Shown in pieces: positions 6,612-11,427 of a stretch of DNA of 11,427 bases. Source of the stretch: Spirochaetaceae bacterium (GTDB lineage: Bacteria; Spirochaetota; Spirochaetia; Treponematales; Breznakiellaceae); assembly GCA_031278935.1 (NCBI GenBank), contig JAITJK010000117.1:1-11427 (forward strand), written 5' to 3'. Position 1 is the stretch's first letter; each line of letters starts with the position of its first letter. A program made the position numbers and the translations under genes. The notes beneath the pieces are model-generated. The model saw nothing but the letters and a program-made list of their open reading frames with translations, did no database searches and had not been told where the DNA came from.

Positions 6612-9600
6612 TTATTCCGGCCTTTTTCGTAACTGCCCAGGGGAACAGCCGGCGATCTTCTTAAAAACCCGACAAAAATAGGCCTGATCCTGAAAGCCTG
6701 TTCGAAAGGCGATTTCCTGGACCGGATCGTTGGTCTTCCGCAGCAGTTCCGCAGCCCGGAACACCCGGTAGCGGGAGAGGTAATCCCACAGGGAAAGCCC
6801 CAGTTCCCGGTGGAAAATCCGGGACAGGTAGTCTTCGCTCACATGCACCGCCTCGGCCAGTTTCCACCGGTATATCGGGGCGGCTACGTGCCGGTCAAAG
6901 TACAGGAGCGCCTTCTTCACCAGCGCCCCGGTGTGAGGCGGAAGGATTTCGTCCCCCCCGAGTAGGGCCCTGAGGCGGAGACTAAATTCCTGAGACGAAG
7001 CCACGGATCGGTGACATACAATAACCCGGGAATAACCGCTCACCGCGGCAAGTTCCCCCTCTGAATCGAGGCGCTGGCCCAGCATCACCAGGGGAACCGT
7101 CGTGGTCAGGGGATGCAGGCGGACCGTGTCCGCAGCTTCGGCGCTCACGGTGTCTAGGATGATCAGGGAGGGAATCAGTTCCGCCACCGTGTCGTTAAAG
7201 GCTCCCATGGAATCAATACGGATGATCTCTCCCTGCAAGGCTTCCGCCGCGTCCCACCGAGGATACTCCCGGTTTTCCCGAAAGCCTACCGTGAGTACCA
7301 GCCCCTGGGACGGGGTTTTCAGGACCTTTTCTATAGCTTCCGCCACGGAGGTTTCCCTTCCCCCGGTAAAAGCGCCGCATACTCCTGGCGAACAGGGCCC
7401 TTTCCCGTAGCATAAAAAGGGCGTCCGCTGGAATTCTCCGATGCGGCGCAGGCTTAATACGGAAAGGCACTCCTCTTTCGTGGCCGCGGCGGCGTTCCAG
7501 AGAATGAAGGCGGTCCGACCCGGAAGGGCCCGCGCCTTGGGTATATCCCGTACAAGAGGGAGATCGAAAAAGTCCTCAGGCAGAAAGGCCGTATCCGACA
7601 GGGCCAGCACGTGATCCTGGCGGTTTATGGCCTTGACCGCCGCCGCCGCCCCGGTGAGGCTTATCCAGGGCAAGGTGATGAGGCAACGCCCGTCCTCTCT
7701 GCACCACTGCCCCCCGTGGGCCCGTAGGATTTGTTCGGCTAAAAGAAGGCCCCGGCGCCGCACCGGATTTCCTTCTGGGAAAGACGCGTTTTCGGCTCCG
7801 CGAAAGGTCAAAACGCAACCTGAAGGGCGCAAGGCCGCGGACACCCCCTCCCGATAGACCTGGCGGATGAGAGAAAAAACCTGGGAAAGGCGCTCCGGAT
7901 CCCCTAAGAGCACGGGAAACACGCCGATGCCGGGAAGCAGTTCCTCAAGACAAAAGAGGGTTTTCCGCAGCACCGGCGGCTCGATCCGGGACAAGGCAAG
8001 ATCAATTAGGCTACCCGCCTCGGCTTCCCGGGATTGTATGAGGGATTTCAGCCGGGAAATCGGCTCGGCCAGGCAGTGGTCCGCAGGGGCCTTCTTTTCC
8101 AGTTCCTCCACCTGTTCCATCATCCCCGCAAGAGGGTTGTAGAGTTCATTTTCCAGGGTCCGCAAGAGTTCGGTTTTGGCTTCCTCCGCTTGTTCGGCCA
8201 GCCGTTGTGAGCGGACCGCTTCTTCCAGGAGGAATATGCCCTTCAAGGCGTAACTCACGGCGGAGCGGAGCTCCTCGAAAAGCAATCCGTCATACCGGGG
8301 AACCGTATGGACAACATAGCCCAGGGACTGATTTTCGATAAACAGGGGCTGCACCATGAAGATCCCCTCGGCGTATTGGGCTTCAAGGACCGGCGGAACC
8401 AGCAGTTTCGCGGGAAAGGGCAGCTCCCCTTGGGAATGGATACCCTGGGGAGAGAAAGCGCCCACTAAGCGGGAGAGCTTTTCATCCTCAAAGAACACGA
8501 TGGCCACCGTGGTAATCCCAATTTTCGGCAGATGCCGGGCAAGGCTCCGGATCAGGGAACGCCGATCCCGGGCGCCCAAAAGCGCGCACTTAAGGGAATG
8601 CACGGCGGCATTCCCCTGTTCCTTCTCGTACTGTTTCCGGGTAGCCAGCCGTTCCCGTACATGGAAGACCGTCTGGTACAAGGCGGGCTCAAGGCGGACT
8701 AAGAGCTCCGTCGGCAAGAGCGCAGAAGAGGAGACCCCGGCAAGGAACCTAAGCAACCCTTCAATATCCCCCTGGGATTGAAAAAACGGGAAGAGAGCCT
8801 TTTCAAAGCGCTGAAAGAACTGGGCCTCCTGCCGGTAGAACAAGGCGTCCGAAAGGGGGACGACAAACTCCGCCGCTGCGGCGCCGTCGAGGTTGAGGTA
8901 CTCCACGGTCATGCGGGTAAGGACGTCCCGGAACAATCCTAAGGTCCGGCCCGCCTCTTCCATTTCCGGTGAACCAGGAGTCGCCATCCCCCGATTCCCA
9001 CCGTAGACCCGGTAATCGCAGCCACAGGACTCCCGGAGCACCAGTTTTGACGGAAGCCGTACATCGCTGATAGGCTTTTTTTTCACCTTCAAGAGCTGCA
9101 ATAGGATCTTGAAGGACTCGCCACATAACCGGTCAAAGGGGATCTGCACCGTGGAAAGAGGACTTTCCGGAAGCATACTCTCGATGGAATTGTTGAAGCC
9201 CCCGGCGCGGTAATCCTGGGGCGCATGGTAACCTGCTTTGGCCAAATACTTCACCGCCCCCAGGGCCATCAAGTCGCTGGATCCGATGAGGGTATCAAAG
9301 TCCCGGCCCGGCACGAGGGAACGGTCTTTGACGAGCTGGGCCGCCGCCGCGTCTCCGCTGCTCCAGTTAAAGGGGTCGGTAACTAAAGGGCTTTGGGGCG
9401 GAAGGGGCAGCCCCGCCTTTTGCAGGGCGTCCTGGTAACCCTGGAAGCGGTCTCTGGCGGAGGCATGAAAGTCCGGGCCCCGGAGGAAGGCGATGTTCCT
9501 GGCGCCGTGGGCTTGGATGCAATGCTCCACCAGGGCTTTCATCCCGTTATAGGCGTCGAATTCCACGCAAGGGTGTCCGGGTATTTTATAGGCTAGGGTT

Positions 9601-9917
9601 ACATAGGGCAGGGGATCGAACTGGGCATGAAACCGTTCAAATTCTTCCTGGGATTCGGTATACCGTATGGTGGAACTCCAGCTAATGAGGCCATCCAAGT
9701 TCTCTGCGTTCATCAGGGAATACACCGGGTTACGAAGATTTTCCGAATCCTGCCGGGCGTTCAGCCTTCCTCCAGGGAAGATGAAGAGGCTGGTATGTTC
9801 CAAGAGCGCGGTTTTGACAAAACAGGGCCAGACATTCTGGGCAGTCCCGATATGTATAGAAGCCAGGGCCAAGCCTATCTTCTTCTTCACGCAAGCCATA
9901 CGATCAGTGTAGCACAC
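6612..9917 (-). CDS. Hybrid regulator: LacI-type sugar-binding domain, degenerate kinase and receiver-like domains, AraC HTH
   Basis: Probably the sugar-responsive regulator of this operon. Domains over 1101 residues: 11-297 LacI/periplasmic-binding-like sensor (IGLALASIHIGTAQNVW; DGLISW; NIAFLRGPD; DTLIGSSDLMALGAVKYL; AGGFNNS; LSTVQIPFDRL) closing with ESCGCD (296-301); 310-430 helical; 440-560 GAF-like; 563-607 coiled coil resembling a kinase dimerisation helix, with LENELYNPL (588-596) where kinases have SHELRTPL, so the phosphoacceptor His is Asn590; 650-750 eroded ATPase-like fold (GDPERLSQVF 672-681; RGLLLAEQILRAHGG 722-736) lacking the N-box Asn and DxGxG; 765-870 and 872-988 receiver-like, the second retaining Asp922 in LIILD; 998-1098 AraC HTH (WKLAEAVHVSEDYLSRIF; PVQEIAFRTGFQDQAYFCRV). 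There is no LacI HTH, signal peptide or membrane helix, so it should be cytoplasmic. The GTG at 9917 is the first in-frame start; ATG at 9899 (residue 7) is an equally good candidate, and neither has a clear ribosome site. Domain ends are certain; the middle is by motif alignment. Confidence 0.9.
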   Translation of the reverse strand: MCYTDRMACVKKKIGLALASIHIGTAQNVWPCFVKTALLEHTSLFIFPGGRLNARQDSENLRNPVYSLMNAENLDGLISWSSTIRYTESQEEFERFHAQFDPLPYVTLAYKIPGHPCVEFDAYNGMKALVEHCIQAHGARNIAFLRGPDFHASARDRFQGYQDALQKAGLPLPPQSPLVTDPFNWSSGDAAAAQLVKDRSLVPGRDFDTLIGSSDLMALGAVKYLAKAGYHAPQDYRAGGFNNSIESMLPESPLSTVQIPFDRLCGESFKILLQLLKVKKKPISDVRLPSKLVLRESCGCDYRVYGGNRGMATPGSPEMEEAGRTLGLFRDVLTRMTVEYLNLDGAAAAEFVVPLSDALFYRQEAQFFQRFEKALFPFFQSQGDIEGLLRFLAGVSSSALLPTELLVRLEPALYQTVFHVRERLATRKQYEKEQGNAAVHSLKCALLGARDRRSLIRSLARHLPKIGITTVAIVFFEDEKLSRLVGAFSPQGIHSQGELPFPAKLLVPPVLEAQYAEGIFMVQPLFIENQSLGYVVHTVPRYDGLLFEELRSAVSYALKGIFLLEEAVRSQRLAEQAEEAKTELLRTLENELYNPLAGMMEQVEELEKKAPADHCLAEPISRLKSLIQSREAEAGSLIDLALSRIEPPVLRKTLFCLEELLPGIGVFPVLLGDPERLSQVFSLIRQVYREGVSAALRPSGCVLTFRGAENASFPEGNPVRRRGLLLAEQILRAHGGQWCREDGRCLITLPWISLTGAAAAVKAINRQDHVLALSDTAFLPEDFFDLPLVRDIPKARALPGRTAFILWNAAAATKEECLSVLSLRRIGEFQRTPFLCYGKGPCSPGVCGAFTGGRETSVAEAIEKVLKTPSQGLVLTVGFRENREYPRWDAAEALQGEIIRIDSMGAFNDTVAELIPSLIILDTVSAEAADTVRLHPLTTTVPLVMLGQRLDSEGELAAVSGYSRVIVCHRSVASSQEFSLRLRALLGGDEILPPHTGALVKKALLYFDRHVAAPIYRWKLAEAVHVSEDYLSRIFHRELGLSLWDYLSRYRVFRAAELLRKTNDPVQEIAFRTGFQDQAYFCRVFKKIAGCSPGQLRKRPE

Positions 9918-9934
9918 CTGCCGTGGAGGCGTAG

Positions 9935-9954
9935 CCCCCTATTATCCCGGGGGG
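9935..9954 (-). repeat. C5/G5 stem-loop in the regulator leader
   Basis: CCCCC at 9935-9939 can pair with GGGGG at 9950-9954 around a ten-base loop, about 18 bases before the GTG at 9917. On the minus strand the G-run is the only purine-rich stretch near the start. If it served as a distant ribosome site, this hairpin would mask it. The stem is short and a role is speculative. Confidence 0.3.
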
Positions 9955-10130
9955 TAAGGGGTTAGCAAAACGATACCCAAGAGGACTTACTCACGTTTAG
10001 AGCAAGGAATGAGTACCGGCTCAGTCTATTGGTTAAGAAAAGGTTTATCTTGCTATTTTTTAAAATTCAGATTACGAAGAAACCTTGAATAGGGTAGACA
10101 AATACCAATGAATGAGCTACAGATATTAAG

Positions 10131-10148
10131 TAACTATAGAAATAGTTA
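10131..10148. repeat. Perfect hairpin TAACTAT-AGAA-ATAGTTA
   Basis: Seven-base perfect arms surround a four-base loop in the upstream region of the export gene. Being fully symmetric, it could be a regulator operator or an RNA stem-loop. No T-run follows on either strand. Confidence 0.45.
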
Positions 10149-10213
10149 AGTCGGTTTCTAATACAGATACTTGTTAATTTGAAGGCTTCGGAAATAGTTT
10201 GAAGAAACTGTAG

Positions 10214-10233
10214 GTAAGGCCTTATAGTAAGGC
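10214..10233. repeat. Hairpin GCCTTA-TAG-TAAGGC with overlapping palindrome and direct repeat
   Basis: GCCTTA (10219-10224) pairs perfectly with TAAGGC (10228-10233) over a three-base loop. The first arm also belongs to the palindrome TAAGGCCTTA (10215-10224), and GTAAGGC occurs twice (10214-10220 and 10227-10233). Such mutually exclusive pairing is compatible with a protein-binding site or a switching RNA; neither is proven. Confidence 0.4.
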
Positions 10234-10244
10234 AGTGGTTTGAT

Positions 10245-10412
10245 ATGAAGGTTTTTGATTGGTTTTTGCGCTATGATGTGTCAATTATCGTATACCCCCC
10301 CCCCCCCCCCTATGTATGTATTTTCTTGGGGGGATTTCCCATGGAATATAGTAAGGTAAATCCTGCACACTACTTCCAGGACCCTAGTGTTCTGTCCAAG
10401 ACATATGGTTAA
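10245..10412 (+). CDS. Possible 55-codon small ORF crossing the poly(C) tract
   Basis: ATG at 10245 opens a frame of 55 codons ending in TAA at 10410-10412. It begins MKVFDWFLRYDVSIIVY, reads five Pro codons from the C tract, continues YVCIFLGGFP, and after an internal Met (ATG at 10341) ends AHYFQDPSVLSKTYG. I do not recognise it. The 10245 start has no good ribosome site; the internal ATG at 10341 is preceded seven bases upstream by GGGGGG, so a 23-residue product is an alternative. If real, a gain or loss of one or two C residues would shift the frame downstream of the tract. A chance open frame is quite possible at this length, and codon bias cannot be judged. Confidence 0.25.
   Translation: MKVFDWFLRYDVSIIVYPPPPPYVCIFLGGFPMEYSKVNPAHYFQDPSVLSKTYG
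10295..10310. repeat. Homopolymeric tract of 16 C residues
   Basis: A pure run of 16 C (16 G on the other strand) lies 179 bases upstream of the polysaccharide export start codon. Runs of this length slip during replication and are the hallmark of phase-variable loci; in Treponema pallidum poly(G) runs upstream of some tpr genes alter transcription. Here the run could alter promoter geometry (TTATCG at 10285 and TATGTA at 10311 flank it, though a poor promoter match) or the frame of the small ORF around it. Confidence 0.9.
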
Positions 10413-10421
10413 TATTATAAA
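10393..10421 (+). promoter_or_regulatory. Weak candidate promoter for the polysaccharide export gene
   Basis: TATAAA at 10416-10421 lies in an A+T-rich patch about 70 bases before the export start codon, with TGTCCA (10393-10398) 17 bases upstream as a poor -35 match. Only the -10 element is persuasive. If used, transcription would start downstream of the C tract, leaving the tract to act from upstream. Confidence 0.3.
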
Positions 10422-10442
10422 ATACTATAAAAAATACCCAAC

Positions 10443-10461
10443 ATCCATAGAATCTATGGAT
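10443..10461 (+). promoter_or_regulatory. Perfect 19-bp palindrome upstream of the export gene, operator or leader hairpin
   Basis: ATCCATAG and CTATGGAT are perfect eight-base arms around AAT, ending 28 bases before the ATG at 10490 and just downstream of the candidate -10 element. The position suits a dimeric repressor operator; as RNA it would be a stable hairpin just above the ribosome site. The symmetry is seen; the role is inferred. Confidence 0.5.
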
Positions 10462-10475
10462 ACTATTTAACTCGT

Positions 10476-10483
10476 AAGAAGGA
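10476..10483 (+). promoter_or_regulatory. Ribosome binding site of the polysaccharide export gene
   Basis: AAGAAGGA lies six bases before the ATG at 10490, a good match and spacing that fixes this start; the next residues form a signal peptide, which supports it. Confidence 0.75.
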
Positions 10484-10489
10484 CTATTA

Positions 10490-11427
10490 ATGAAACGAAT
10501 TATTGCGGGCGTGCAGCTTTTTTTCTTTTTTACTAACACAGCCATGTTCGCTCAGACTACGAATATTTCCCGAAAAAGTACAACGATTCCCTCCCCTACG
10601 ACTTTCCCTAATTCCTCAGAAGCGGATAAATTACTCAAAAGAACGATGCTCGCCATGTCGAGTACGGATTACCGGGTAACCGCCGGAGATGTATATACCT
10701 TGACCTATATGGCTGCCGGAACACCGGTAATCTATACAATCAACGTAGATAGTACCTATAAAATACGAGTTGCCAATTTAGGAATTATTAATGCTGCGGG
10801 TAAGACGTTTCCCCAATTAAGAACCGAAGTGGAACGTATTGTTTCCAATAATTATCCCTTAAGTGGGGTACAGTTGGTGTTAACCGAACCTTCTCTTTTT
10901 ACGGTGTATATCACCGGGGAAGTTCAGGCTGCCAAAGAAAGCCAAACCTGGGCCCTAGAGCGACTTTCGGATGTACTCGGGAAAGATATCATCACTGAGT
11001 ATACTTCTTTAAGAGATGTCTCGGTACACCATTTGGATGGACCAACCAAGACCTATGATCTGTTTAAGGCATTCCGGTTTGGGGATATACAACAAAATCC
11101 CTATGTCCGTCCAGGAGATAGGATCCAGGTGAACCGGGCGACCCGGATCGTTGCTATTGAGGGATTCGTAGAACGACCCGGCTCTTATCAACTGTTACCT
11201 GGAGAAAACCTCAAAGAATTGGTGGAGTATTATGCCGGCGGTTGTACGCCCCTGGCAGATACCTCCCGTATAGCCTTAGTGCGGTATGTGGACAGTAGGG
11301 TAGAGTCGGGAGATAAAATATACCTCACCCAGCAGGACGTACAGGCTAATTATGGCCTCCATCATTGGGATGCCATAGAAATACCCACGATTGGCAACTT
11401 AATGCCGGTTATGTTTGTAGAAGGAGC
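10490..11427 (+). CDS. Polysaccharide biosynthesis/export protein with SLBB domains, 3' end outside the window
   Basis: Wza-like envelope protein that helps move polysaccharide across the outer membrane. The frame stays open to the window end, giving 312 full codons. Residues 1-21 are a signal peptide (MKRIIAGVQLFFFFTNTAMFA), with likely cleavage before Gln22; there is no lipobox Cys, unlike E. coli Wza. A Ser/Thr/Pro-rich linker (22-57) precedes the Poly_export domain at about 58-135 (YRVTAGDVYTLTY; then the helix around FPQLRTEVERIV). A first SLBB-like domain spans about 137-215 (FTVYITGEVQ to YVRPGDRIQV), and a clear second SLBB domain begins at 219 (IVAIEGFVERPGSYQLLPGE, then LKELVEYYAGG). 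The remaining C-terminus probably carries more SLBB units. It is divergent from the sugar operon and preceded by the C16 tract and a palindrome, so its expression may be variable or regulated. Family call is secure; the polysaccharide is unknown. Confidence 0.92.
   Translation, partial: MKRIIAGVQLFFFFTNTAMFAQTTNISRKSTTIPSPTTFPNSSEADKLLKRTMLAMSSTDYRVTAGDVYTLTYMAAGTPVIYTINVDSTYKIRVANLGIINAAGKTFPQLRTEVERIVSNNYPLSGVQLVLTEPSLFTVYITGEVQAAKESQTWALERLSDVLGKDIITEYTSLRDVSVHHLDGPTKTYDLFKAFRFGDIQQNPYVRPGDRIQVNRATRIVAIEGFVERPGSYQLLPGENLKELVEYYAGGCTPLADTSRIALVRYVDSRVESGDKIYLTQQDVQANYGLHHWDAIEIPTIGNLMPVMFVEG

Larger units (their letters stand above)
9918..10489. other. Divergent intergenic region, AT-rich, with hairpins and a C16 tract
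   Basis: These 572 bases separate the start of the minus-strand operon from the plus-strand polysaccharide export gene and must hold both promoters. By eye it is richer in A+T than the operon. It holds a G/C hairpin near the regulator start, perfect hairpins at 10131 and 10219, a 55-codon frame from 10245, a C16 run at 10295 and a palindrome at 10443. I found no convincing consensus promoter for the regulator. No tRNA or other standard RNA gene is recognisable. Confidence 0.7.

Noticed and set aside
10051..10064. T-rich run TATTTTTTAAAA as a terminator
   Set aside because: No stable hairpin precedes it on the plus strand, and on the minus strand it lies upstream of the regulator, where a terminator would need attenuation evidence that is not visible.
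10131..10233. CRISPR-like or tandem repeat array suggested by the series of inverted repeats
   Set aside because: The arms of the separate hairpins differ in sequence and spacing; there are no repeated units with unique spacers and no cas genes.
11009..11191. Minus-strand 60-codon frame at the window end
   Set aside because: It is antisense to the SLBB-domain coding region, which has signal peptide, ribosome site and conserved motifs on the plus strand.

Overview
The window looks like chromosomal DNA from a spirochaete, most likely a Treponema-like, carbohydrate-fermenting, motile one. The main clue is a 1101-residue regulator that joins a LacI-type sugar-binding domain ending in a Cys-X-Cys motif to a C-terminal AraC helix-turn-helix, a style of protein I associate with treponemes. 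A chemotaxis receptor and an LplABC-type carbohydrate transporter fit but are not diagnostic. The taxonomic call is an inference from gene content; there is no rRNA or marker gene here.

Layout. (i) Positions 2-1714, plus strand: a methyl-accepting chemotaxis protein whose N-terminus lies outside the window. (ii) 1715-1956: a convergent intergenic stretch with several short hairpins but no convincing intrinsic terminator. (iii) 1957-9917, minus strand: five genes that read as one operon, in transcriptional order a giant cytoplasmic sensor/regulator, two permeases of the LplB/YteP and LplC/YtcP type, a lipoprotein solute-binding protein of the LplA/YtcQ type, and a cytoplasmic GH105 unsaturated rhamnogalacturonyl hydrolase of the YteR type. 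(iv) 9918-10489: a 572-bp AT-rich divergent intergenic region with several perfect small hairpins, a 16-C homopolymer, and a 55-codon reading frame running in frame through the C tract. (v) 10490-11427, plus strand: the start of a secreted Wza-type polysaccharide export protein (Poly_export plus SLBB domains) that runs off the window end.

How the genes work together. The minus-strand operon resembles the Bacillus subtilis ytcQ/yteP/ytcP/yteR set for rhamnogalacturonan I fragments. The lipoprotein would capture unsaturated oligogalacturonides outside the membrane, the two permeases would import them, and the GH105 enzyme would remove the terminal unsaturated galacturonyl residue in the cytoplasm. 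No transporter ATPase is present, so a shared MsmX-like ATPase elsewhere is expected. The regulator has no transmembrane segment, so it probably reads an intracellular sugar. Its middle resembles a hybrid sensor kinase whose phosphoacceptor His is replaced by Asn, whose ATP-binding motifs are eroded, and whose receiver-like domain lacks the acidic pair.

The most interesting items are this apparently catalytically dead kinase/receiver scaffold fused between a sugar sensor and a DNA-binding domain, and the poly(C) tract upstream of the polysaccharide export gene, a plausible phase-variation switch for a surface polysaccharide.
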